Shown: one piece after another, positions 55,973 to 62,515 of the stretch
Layout of the letters: every line of letters begins with the position of its first letter
How positions within the stretch are numbered: position 1 is the stretch's first letter
DNA from: Thermoleophilia bacterium
Lineage (GTDB): Bacteria; Actinomycetota; Thermoleophilia; Gaiellales; Gaiellaceae
Reading direction: 5' to 3'
Length of the DNA stretch: 62,515 nucleotides
Assembly (NCBI GenBank): GCA_025929895.1
Contig: JAICPI010000008.1
Location: forward strand, 1-62,515
Notes under the pieces: model-generated
What the model saw: only the letters and a program-made list of their open reading frames with translations
Databases searched by the model: none
What the model was told of the DNA's origin: nothing
Program-made: the position numbers and the translations under genes

Positions 55973-57241
55973 ATGGCGACGATCGTCTTCTTCCCCGAGG
56001 GCGCGTACGGCCCCACGAACAACTGCGTCGGGATCGGCGACGTGCTGCGACGGCGCGGACACCGCGTCGTGTTCGTGATCGAGGAGTCCTTCGCGGGCAC
56101 GCTCGCGGAAAAAGGCTTCGAGGAGGCGCTGATGCGGCTCGGCCCCGCGCCCGAGCACGACGAGGAGCCGGGCCAGTTCTGGAAGGACTTCATCCGCGAC
56201 ACGGCGCCGGTCTTCCGCGAGCCGACCTTCACGCAGCTCGAGCAGTTCATCCAGCCGACGTGGCAGGCGCTCATCGACGGGGCGAAGTACGTCGAGCCGC
56301 GCCTGCGCGAGATCGTCGACGAGGTCGAGCCCGACGTGATCGTGGAGGACAACGTGCTCTGCTTCCCCGCCCTCCCGGCGTCGGGCAGGCCGTGGGTGCG
56401 GATCGTCTCCTGCAACCCGCTCGAGCTGAAGGATCCCGACCTGCCGCCGGTCTTCTCGGGGTACGCCGCCGGTGACCGCTCGGGCTGGGCCGAGTTCCGC
56501 GCCGAGTACGAGCGGACGCACCGGGCGACCTGGGGCGACTTCGACGAGTTCGTGCGCGCGAACGGCGCGCCGGCGCTGCCGGAGCTCGAGTTCATCCACG
56601 AGTCGCCGTGGCTGAACCTCTACGTCTACCCCGAGGAGGCGGACTACCCGCGCGCCCGGACGCTCGGCTCGAGCTGGCACAGGCTCGACAGCTCGGTGCG
56701 CGGAACCGACGCGGAGTGGAGCCCGCCGGAAGGCGACGGGCCGCTCGTGTACCTCAGCCTCGGCAGCCTCGGCTCGGCCGACGTCGGGCTGATGCGCACG
56801 CTCGTCGCGGAGCTCGCCGAGACGCCGTACCGCTACGTCGTCTCGAAGGGGCCGCAGCACGCGGAGTACGAGCTCGCGGAGAACATGGTCGGCGCGGAGT
56901 TCCTCCCGCAGACGTCGATCCTGCCGCACGTCGACCTCGTGATCACGCACGGCGGCAACAACACGACGACGGAGGCGTTCTACTTCGGCAAGCCGATGAT
57001 CGTGCTCCCGCTCTTCTGGGACCAGTACGACAACGCGCAGCGGGTCGACGAGCTCGGGTACGGCGTCCGGCTCTCGGCGTACGGGCACGAGCCGGACGAG
57101 CTGCGCGGGGCCGTCGACCGCCTGCTCGCGGACGAGGCGTTGTCGTCGCGGCTGGACGCGGTCTCGGCGCGCCTGCGGACCGTTCCCGGGACGACCCGTG
57201 CGGCCGACCTGATCGAGCGCGTCGCCTCGGCCGCGGCGTGA
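55973..57241 (+). CDS. Family 1 (UGT/MGT-type) glycosyltransferase
   Basis: A 422-residue GT-B enzyme. The N-terminal domain opens IVFFPEGAYGPTNNCVGIGD. The C-terminal nucleotide-sugar site includes PLVYLSLGSLGSADVGLMRT, then FLPQTSILPHVDLVITHGGN with the HGG-N-T motif, and EAFYFGKPMIVLPLFWDQYD, matching macrolide and flavonoid glucosyltransferases. It would transfer a sugar from an NDP-sugar to a small acceptor or, running backwards, remove it. An AGAGGAG ribosome site precedes the ATG. The stop overlaps the kinase start (GTGA), so it belongs to the pot operon. Confidence 0.87.
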   Translation: MATIVFFPEGAYGPTNNCVGIGDVLRRRGHRVVFVIEESFAGTLAEKGFEEALMRLGPAPEHDEEPGQFWKDFIRDTAPVFREPTFTQLEQFIQPTWQALIDGAKYVEPRLREIVDEVEPDVIVEDNVLCFPALPASGRPWVRIVSCNPLELKDPDLPPVFSGYAAGDRSGWAEFRAEYERTHRATWGDFDEFVRANGAPALPELEFIHESPWLNLYVYPEEADYPRARTLGSSWHRLDSSVRGTDAEWSPPEGDGPLVYLSLGSLGSADVGLMRTLVAELAETPYRYVVSKGPQHAEYELAENMVGAEFLPQTSILPHVDLVITHGGNNTTTEAFYFGKPMIVLPLFWDQYDNAQRVDELGYGVRLSAYGHEPDELRGAVDRLLADEALSSRLDAVSARLRTVPGTTRAADLIERVASAAA

Positions 57242-58359
57242 CGATCGTCGAGCTCGAGTCCGCGCGCTGGTACGCGGACCGCGGCCGGCGTCCCGTCCGC
57301 GTCGAGCCGCTCGACGCGCTCGGCGCGCTCGAGGTCGTGCGCGTCGAGTTCGACGAGGGCGAGCCCGCGCTGTACACGCTGCTCCGCGGCGAGCCGCGCT
57401 GGGACGAGCTCTTCGCGGGCGCGGGCGGCGCGTTCGTCGCCGAAGGCGAGCCCCCGAGGGGCGACGTGGTGCCGCTCGCCGTCGACCAGTCGCACACCTC
57501 GTGGCGTGTCGGCGGCGTGCTGGTCAAGTGCTACCGCCGCCTGGTCCCGGGAATCAACCCCGAGGTCGAGCTCGGTCGCGCGCTCACCGCGGAGCTGCCG
57601 GAGCACGTCGCCGCGGTTCGCGGGGCGCTGCACTGGGCGCCGGGCGACGCCCCACCGGTGGCCCTCGCGGTGGTCCAGGAGTTCGTCGACGACGCGGACG
57701 AGGGCTGGGAATGGGCCGCGGCGCGCGCTGCGCGAGGCGACGCCCGCTTCGCGCGTGCGCTCGGCGAGATCGGGCGGCGGCTGCACGAGGCGCTCGCCCG
57801 GGCGTTCCCCGCGCGCGAGTCGACGGGCGACGACCGCCGGGCGTGGCGGCTCGCCGCGGAGGCGCAGCTCGACGAGGCGCTCCGGCTCGTCGGCGAGGAG
57901 CTGACCGGCGCGGCCCCGCGGCTCCGCGAGGAGCTCGCGCGGCTCGAGGACGGCCCGCCCGTCGAGCTGACGCGGATCCACGGCGACCTCCACGTCGGCC
58001 AGTTCCTCCACGCCCCGGGTCGCATCGTGGTCGTCGACTTCGAAGGGCAGCCGACCCGAACGCCCGAGGAGCGCCGGGCGCTCGACACGCCGCTCCGCGA
58101 CCTCGCCTCGCTCGTGCGCTCGATCGACCACTGCGGACGGTACGCCGTGGAGAGCCACGGCGGGGACGCGGCCGTCGTCGACACCTGGATGCGCGAGGCG
58201 CGCGACGGGCTGCTCGCCGGGTACGGGCCGCACGACGCCACGCTGCTGCGCGCGCTCGAGTTCGAGCGTGCCGTCTACGAGTTCACGTACGCGAGCCGCT
58301 ACCTCCCCGGCTGGCTCTACGCCCCGCGCGGCGGGCTCGCGGCGCTGCTGGCCACGTGA
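57238..58359 (+). CDS. Maltokinase-like / APH-fold small-molecule kinase
   Basis: A 373-residue protein with the maltokinase layout. The N-terminal cap region (about 1-90) is followed by VGGVLVKCYRRLVPGINPEV with the ATP-binding lysine. The catalytic loop is RIHGDLHVGQFL. Then comes VVDFEGQPTRTPEERRALDT with the metal-binding Asp, and PLRDLASLVRSIDHC, as in Mak proteins that make maltose 1-phosphate. No trehalose synthase or GlgE gene adjoins, so the substrate may be another sugar or amino sugar. GTGA overlaps at both ends tie it to the glycosyltransferase and SIS genes. Confidence 0.8.
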   Translation: MTIVELESARWYADRGRRPVRVEPLDALGALEVVRVEFDEGEPALYTLLRGEPRWDELFAGAGGAFVAEGEPPRGDVVPLAVDQSHTSWRVGGVLVKCYRRLVPGINPEVELGRALTAELPEHVAAVRGALHWAPGDAPPVALAVVQEFVDDADEGWEWAAARAARGDARFARALGEIGRRLHEALARAFPARESTGDDRRAWRLAAEAQLDEALRLVGEELTGAAPRLREELARLEDGPPVELTRIHGDLHVGQFLHAPGRIVVVDFEGQPTRTPEERRALDTPLRDLASLVRSIDHCGRYAVESHGGDAAVVDTWMREARDGLLAGYGPHDATLLRALEFERAVYEFTYASRYLPGWLYAPRGGLAALLAT

Positions 58360-59315
58360 GCGACCAGGCGCGGCGCTTCCTCGACGACGTGCTCCGGGAG
58401 CCGGAGACGCTCGAGCACGTCCTCGACCTCTACGAGGGCGTTCGCTCGCCGCTCGGCCCGCTCGAGCTCGACGGAATCTCGCGCGTGCGGTTCGTCGGGA
58501 TGGGTAGCTCGCGCTTCGCAGCGCTGCCGGTGGCCTCCATGCTCCGCGCGCTCGGCTTCGACGCCGCCGCCGAGCGCTCGTCGAGCTTCGCCGGGACACC
58601 TGCGGGCGAGGAGGTGCTGGCGGTCTGCATCTCCGCGAACGGCGAGACAGCGGAGACGATCGAGCACGCCGAGCGTCACCGCGGCCTGAGCAGGGTCGTG
58701 GCGGTCACGAACAAGCCCGAGTCCTCGCTGGCACGCGTGGCCGACGTCGTGCTGCCGCTGGAGGCGGGCGAGGAGACGGGCGGGGTCGCGTGCCGGACGT
58801 ACCAGGCGACCCTCGTCGTCCTGCTCCGGCTCGCCGCGCGGCTCGGGGCGGACCTCCCCGACCTGCGGCCCGCGGTCGCCGCGGCGCGCACGCTTCGCGA
58901 CGCGCGCGACGCGTGGCTCGAGCGCGCGCTCGAGCTGCTCGGCGGCAGCCTCGCCGTGGTCGCGCCGCAGGAGCGGATCTCGTCCGCGGAACAGGGAGCG
59001 CTCGTGTTCCGCGAGGGGCCGCGCCTCCCGGCCGACGCCTGCGAGACCGGCGACTGGGCCCACGTCGACGTCTACCTCACGCGCAGGCCGGGGTACCGCG
59101 CGCTCCTGTTCGCGGGCTCGAGGTTCGACCCGACGTTCGTCGAGTGGATGCGGCGTCGCGGCGGGGCGTTCGTCGCCGTCGGCGGCGACGTCGAGGGCGC
59201 GGCGCTGACGATCGCGCACGGCGCTTCGCACCCGCTCTGCGCGCTCCTCGTCGAGACGACGGTGGCCGAGCTGATCGCGGCCGAGCTGTGGAGCCGGTCG
59301 CTCCACGACGGCTAG
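58356..59315 (+). CDS. Double-SIS sugar isomerase/deaminase-like protein (GlmS C-terminal type)
   Basis: A 319-residue protein with two SIS domains. The first has VRFVGMGSSRFAALPVASML and the phosphosugar loop CISANGETAETIEHAE. The second has SAEQGALVFREGPRLPADAC with the catalytic-type Glu region of GlmS. It lacks the glutaminase domain, so it cannot use glutamine. Relatives without that domain (AgaS, FrlB, GlmD types) isomerise or deaminate amino-sugar phosphates or split fructosamine phosphates. Last gene of the XRE-cupin/pot operon. Its stop shares CTAG with the P450 gene. Confidence 0.82.
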   Translation: MSDQARRFLDDVLREPETLEHVLDLYEGVRSPLGPLELDGISRVRFVGMGSSRFAALPVASMLRALGFDAAAERSSSFAGTPAGEEVLAVCISANGETAETIEHAERHRGLSRVVAVTNKPESSLARVADVVLPLEAGEETGGVACRTYQATLVVLLRLAARLGADLPDLRPAVAAARTLRDARDAWLERALELLGGSLAVVAPQERISSAEQGALVFREGPRLPADACETGDWAHVDVYLTRRPGYRALLFAGSRFDPTFVEWMRRRGGAFVAVGGDVEGAALTIAHGASHPLCALLVETTVAELIAAELWSRSLHDG

Positions 59316-60775
59316 AGCGAGGTCACCCGGAGTCGAAGCGCCGAGCTCGGCCGCCAGTGGTGCCAGTGGCGGAAGTCGCGCTCCGCCGGGCCGTCCCCCG
59401 AGACGGTCCAGCGGTAGCCGGTGACGAGCGTCTCGAGCACCGTCGTGCAGATCATGGAAGTGAGCGCGACGCCGTTGCACGCGTGCTGGCCCCAGCCGAA
59501 CGGCGAGTACTCCGACGTGCGCAACGGCTTCGCGACGAAGCGATCCGGGTCGAAGCGCTCGGGCTGCTCGAACGCGTCGGGACTGCGGTGGCTCTCCCAG
59601 ATGCAGAGCCTGACGAGCCAGCCGCGCGGGAACCGATACCCCTCGAACTCGAGCTCGTCCGTGACCACGCGATACAGGTACTCGCTCTGCGCGAGCCGCA
59701 GGGTCTCCTGCACGAACGCGCCGGCGAGCTCCGGCTCGTCGCGGATGCGCGCTCCCCACTCGGGGTGCCTGCCGAGCATCGCGAGGAGCCAGTGGAGCAG
59801 GCTCACGACGTTCGCGGAGGCGAACCTGAGCGTGAAGAGGACGTTGTCGATGCAGATCGTGTCCGGCATCGCCGGGTCGATGCGGCGCAGCTCGCTCAGC
59901 GCCGAGGCGGTCTCCCCGTCGGCGCGCTCCGCGGCGACCCGGCGGAGCGGACCGAGCGACTCCCTGGTGCGGGCGCTCAGCGACGTGGCGAGCTCCTGCT
60001 CGGCGAGCGTCCGGTACGACGTGACGAAGCTGCGCTGAGGCGCGGTTCCCGGAAGGAGCCCGACGAGCGCGCGAACGAGCCCGTCGACCGCGATCCGGTC
60101 GAGGTACTCCGCGGGCGGCGGCGGCGTGGTTGCGTTCGAGCAGTCCGACGCGAGCCGGTCGAGCTCACGTCGCGCTGCGTCCTGCGTCGAAGGTCCAGCG
60201 GCGGCGACGACCGACTGCGAGAGCGCCCTGCGGAACAACGGTCCGTAGAGCGCGTAGGTCTCGTCGTCCATGTAGCGGAGAAACCCACCGGCAACGTCCC
60301 GCGTGAGCGGCAGGCGGTTCGGGGCGAGCGATGGTGCGTGCTCGCGGAGCAGACGGTGGATGCGCTCGAGCCCGACCACGCAGATCACCGGACGGTGGAA
60401 CTGCGCGACCTTGAAGATGGGCCCGAACCGCTCTGCGTCCCGCAGGTGGGCGCGGCGGTCGGCCACCGATCGGATCGACCGCGAGAACGAGAGCGAGCCG
60501 GGCGGGAGCGCGCGCTCGAGGCGCAGCCCGGCGCGCGACCTGACGAACGTGCCGGCGAGGGCGAGGGCTGTCGCGGCCGCGAGCGCGTGCAGTGCCGACG
60601 GGAACCGAAGCACGACGAGCGCCACGAGCGCGAGCCAGAGCGCGACCAGGCCCAGCGCCGCCGCGTGCGCCCAGGGGAACAGACGCCGCAGCCGCCGGTC
60701 GGCCGCAACTCGCAGCACCGGCCAGGCCGCCGCGAGCAGGAGGGCGATCTCTGCGGCTCTGAGCGCTGCGGCCAT
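59312..60775 (-). CDS. Membrane-anchored cytochrome P450 with atypical I-helix
   Basis: A 487-residue P450. The haem loop YSPFGWGQHACNGVALT has the cysteine ligand near residue 440, and QETLRLAQSEYLYR carries the ExxR pair. The I-helix reads FASANVVS where most P450s have A-G-x-D/E-T-T, so the acid-alcohol pair used to activate oxygen is missing. The first 80 residues hold two to three hydrophobic helices (LGLVALWLALVALVVLRF and neighbours), an unusual membrane extension for a bacterial P450. The ATG overlaps no gene; the next gene upstream ends 9 bases before it. Substrate unknown. Confidence 0.85.
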   Translation of the reverse strand: MAAALRAAEIALLLAAAWPVLRVAADRRLRRLFPWAHAAALGLVALWLALVALVVLRFPSALHALAAATALALAGTFVRSRAGLRLERALPPGSLSFSRSIRSVADRRAHLRDAERFGPIFKVAQFHRPVICVVGLERIHRLLREHAPSLAPNRLPLTRDVAGGFLRYMDDETYALYGPLFRRALSQSVVAAAGPSTQDAARRELDRLASDCSNATTPPPPAEYLDRIAVDGLVRALVGLLPGTAPQRSFVTSYRTLAEQELATSLSARTRESLGPLRRVAAERADGETASALSELRRIDPAMPDTICIDNVLFTLRFASANVVSLLHWLLAMLGRHPEWGARIRDEPELAGAFVQETLRLAQSEYLYRVVTDELEFEGYRFPRGWLVRLCIWESHRSPDAFEQPERFDPDRFVAKPLRTSEYSPFGWGQHACNGVALTSMICTTVLETLVTGYRWTVSGDGPAERDFRHWHHWRPSSALRLRVTSL

Positions 60776-60784
60776 CCGCCGGGG

Positions 60785-61717
60785 TCAGTCCGAGACGTGG
60801 AGCACGAGCTTGCCGCGGACGTGGCCCGCCTCGGAGAGCTCGTGGGCGCGAGCCGCCTCCTCGAGCGGCAGCACCTCCTGGAGCTCGACGACGAGCCGCC
60901 CGTCGTCGTAGAGCCGCGCGAGCTCGTCGAGCTCCTCGCCGTTCGGCCGGACGAACACGTACGACGGGAGCACGTCTCGCTCGCGGTAGGTCGGCGGCGC
61001 GGCGATCGAGACGATGCGACCGCCGTCGCGGACGGCGTCGCCGAGCGTCTCGTCGCCGTAGACGTCGAACGCGACGTCGACGCCTTCGGGAACCAGCTCC
61101 CGGACGGCGGCGGCCACGTCGCCGTCGCGGTCGACGACCTCGTAGGCGCCGAGCGCGAGGACGTGGTCGCGGTTCGCCTCGCTCGCCACGCCGATCACCT
61201 CGGCGCCCGCGTCGACCGCGAGCTGCACCGCCGTCGAGCCGACGCCGCCCGCGGCGGCCTGGACGAGCACGCTCTCGCCGGCGGTCAGCCCGGCCGAGAA
61301 GAACAGCGCCTGGTACGCGGTCAACGCGACCAGCGGCAGGCCGGCGGCCTGCTCGAACGAGGCGGTCTCCGGCTTGCGCGCGACGAAGCCGACCGGAACC
61401 GAGACGAGCTCGGCGTACGTGCCCTCGCCGACGAAGTGCTTGCGGCAGTACGCGATCACCTCGTCGCCCGGCGCGAGCTCGACGACCGCCGGTCCGACCT
61501 CCTCGACGACGCCGGCCGCGTCCCAGCCGGGCACGACCGGGAAGACGTGCGGGAAGCGCGGTTCCAGGCGCCCCTCGCGGAGCTTCCAGTCGACCGGGTT
61601 CACGCCCGCCGCGCGAACGCGGATCTTCACCCCGTCCGGCGCGACTCTCGGCTCGGGCAGGTCGAGCAGCTCGAGCTTGTCGCGACCCCCGAACTCCCGG
61701 ATCCCGATCGCGCGCAC
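60785..61717 (-). CDS. MDR-family NADPH:quinone-reductase-like oxidoreductase
   Basis: A 310-residue medium-chain reductase without the structural zinc cysteines. The GroES-like half contains VRAAGVNPVDWKLREGRLEP. The nucleotide-binding loop is LVQAAAGGVGSTAVQLAVDA, followed by VIGVASEANRDHVLALGA. It reduces quinones or enones with NADPH. GTG start at 61715-61717 is 6 bases after a TAGCCT box. It lies 9 bases upstream of the P450 gene on the same strand, so the two are likely co-transcribed and may act on a common substrate. Confidence 0.88.
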   Translation of the reverse strand: MRAIGIREFGGRDKLELLDLPEPRVAPDGVKIRVRAAGVNPVDWKLREGRLEPRFPHVFPVVPGWDAAGVVEEVGPAVVELAPGDEVIAYCRKHFVGEGTYAELVSVPVGFVARKPETASFEQAAGLPLVALTAYQALFFSAGLTAGESVLVQAAAGGVGSTAVQLAVDAGAEVIGVASEANRDHVLALGAYEVVDRDGDVAAAVRELVPEGVDVAFDVYGDETLGDAVRDGGRIVSIAAPPTYRERDVLPSYVFVRPNGEELDELARLYDDGRLVVELQEVLPLEEAARAHELSEAGHVRGKLVLHVSD

Positions 61718-61723
61718 GCGCGG

Positions 61724-61729
61724 AGGCTA
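61724..61729 (-). promoter_or_regulatory. -10 box TAGCCT for the MDR reductase/P450 unit
   Basis: TAGCCT on the minus strand, 6 bases before the GTG start; no ribosome site, leaderless pattern. Confidence 0.45.
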
Positions 61730-61733
61730 ACGG

Positions 61734-61759
61734 GAGGGGGAGCCTCGCGGCTCCCCCTC
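61734..61759 (-). terminator. Hairpin terminator after the solute-binding protein gene
   Basis: GAGGGGGAGCC, loop TCGC, GGCTCCCCCTC: 11 perfect pairs, 6 bases after the stop of the upstream gene on the minus strand. There is no U-run after it. Confidence 0.65.
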
Positions 61760-61765
61760 GGTCGG

Positions 61766-62515
61766 TCAGATTTTTCCGCGCCTCCGCCACTTGGCGAAGA
61801 TGACGCCGATCCGACGGTGGTACTCGCGCGCCGCCTCCTGCGGCGTGCGGCGCCCCTGGGCCACCTCGGCGAACATCTGCGGGATCAGGAAGGTGTCGAA
61901 CACCTCGCCGATGGCCGCGTTCGAGAAGCCGGGGTAGCCGACGTTCTTCGTGTACCGCTTGGAGATCGTGTCCAGGACCCGGTACTTGCCCCGCGGGGTG
62001 TTCGTGTCCCGTGCCAGACGGGTCGGGATGTTCTGCACCGTCCGCGGGAACGTCGGGAAGTTGTAGAAGCGCGAGTTCTCGAACGCGCCTCGGTAGTTGA
62101 TCGAGAGGTCGATCAGGAACTTCTGGGCCATCGCCTTGTTCTCGGCGAAGTTCCAGATCATGTACGTGTGCATGACGTGCTCGAGCCCGAGCCGTCCCTC
62201 CGGTCCCGCCGGGATCGGCGCGAGCAGCGTTCGGCCCGCGAGCTCCTGGTTCGACAGCTCGGCCGATCGAGTGATCGAGATCGCGTTCATCGCGAGCGAG
62301 AGACGACCGGCGAGGAACGCCTGGTTGTTCGATGCCGCCGTCCACGCGAAGATCTCGTTCGACATCCCGTTTCGGAAGAGATCACGCGCGAACGTCAGCA
62401 CCCGAACCGTGTTCCGGCTGTTCAGTGTGACGCGATGGTCGCGGTTCTGGATGAACGAGCCGAAGCACATCATCATCGCCATCAGCGCCATGTTCGAGTC
62501 GATCTCGTTCGACAT
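61766..62515 (-). CDS. Extracellular solute-binding protein, C-terminal part (5' end outside window)
   Basis: The frame is open to the window edge; 249 residues are seen and the true start lies beyond. Features of family 1-type ABC binding proteins are visible: a helix-rich C-terminal lobe, AFLAGRLSLAMNAISITRS, LLAPIPAGPEGRLGLEHVMH, and the closing VFDTFLIPQMFAEVAQGRRT followed by PQEAAREYHRRI. The sequence type suggests sugar or oligosaccharide binding. The relatively high content of Asn, Met and Phe differs from its neighbours. A strong hairpin follows its stop. Confidence 0.75.
   Translation of the reverse strand: MSNEIDSNMALMAMMMCFGSFIQNRDHRVTLNSRNTVRVLTFARDLFRNGMSNEIFAWTAASNNQAFLAGRLSLAMNAISITRSAELSNQELAGRTLLAPIPAGPEGRLGLEHVMHTYMIWNFAENKAMAQKFLIDLSINYRGAFENSRFYNFPTFPRTVQNIPTRLARDTNTPRGKYRVLDTISKRYTKNVGYPGFSNAAIGEVFDTFLIPQMFAEVAQGRRTPQEAAREYHRRIGVIFAKWRRRGKI

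Noticed and set aside
57238-58359. Maltokinase of the GlgE glycogen pathway
   Set aside because: Motifs fit Mak, but no treS, glgE or glgB gene adjoins, and the gene is tightly overlapped with a glycosyltransferase and a SIS gene in an amine-transport operon, so the specific role was not assigned.
1-62515. tRNA, rRNA, CRISPR or insertion sequences
   Set aside because: No cloverleaf with the GTTCGA/T-loop context outside coding genes, no regularly spaced repeats and no transposase-like protein were found by reading; GGTTCGAG near 9466 lies inside purN.

Overview
The window is about 62.5 kb of very GC-rich DNA with bacterial operon structure. Initiation is often at GTG, GTGA/ATGA start-stop overlaps are frequent, and many genes look leaderless. 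Gene content (tad-type pilus locus, caa3-type CtaG, PucR regulators, DUF2087 and DUF192 proteins, several Pot-type ABC transporters, no outer-membrane genes) suggests a soil or aquatic actinobacterium. A deep lineage such as Thermoleophilia/Gaiellales is my best guess, inferred from gene style and not from any marker gene. No rRNA, tRNA, CRISPR array, insertion sequence or prophage was recognised. Genes are packed tightly: no gap exceeds 300 bases. The largest gaps are 18182-18402, 30389-30588 and 48531-48688, and all lie upstream of regulators.

Region 1 (1-18.4 kb) is core metabolism. It holds a MATE transporter fragment, a metallo-beta-lactamase-fold hydrolase, the reverse transsulfuration pair (cystathionine gamma-lyase/synthase at 1666-2814 and cystathionine beta-synthase at 5955-7379), a stand-alone diadenylate cyclase and a metallophosphoesterase. 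It also holds the purine genes purM-purN-purH and purL-purF, a CtaG-like oxidase assembly protein, a DUF2087 regulator with a DMT exporter and a GNAT, and a set of small overlapping genes.

Region 2 (18.4-31.2 kb) is a tad/Flp pilus locus (flp, tadE, tadG, cpaB, cpaE, cpaF, a vWA-TadB fusion, tadC). It is flanked by a NarL-type response regulator with a convergent soluble histidine kinase on one side and two orphan NarL-type response regulators on the other. Region 3 (31.2-35.4 kb) has two VOC proteins, a methyltransferase, a very small membrane peptide, a TPR-nucleotide cyclase protein and a GrpB-family protein.

Region 4 (35.4-59.3 kb) is an amine-uptake and catabolism island with three complete PotABCD-type transporters. 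Set 1 is linked to an aldehyde dehydrogenase and a class III aminotransferase. Set 2 is in a run with a lysyl-oxidase-like protein and a GABA-type aminotransferase, opposite a PucR regulator. Set 3 is led by a PuuR-like XRE-cupin regulator opposite a PuuB-like FAD oxidase, and is followed by a family 1 glycosyltransferase, a maltokinase-like kinase and a GlmS-like SIS protein. That last combination is the best candidate here for an undescribed pathway. Two strong perfect hairpins sit inside the pot operons. Region 5 (59.3 kb to the end) has an unusual membrane-anchored cytochrome P450, a quinone-reductase-like MDR enzyme and the C-terminal part of a solute-binding protein.
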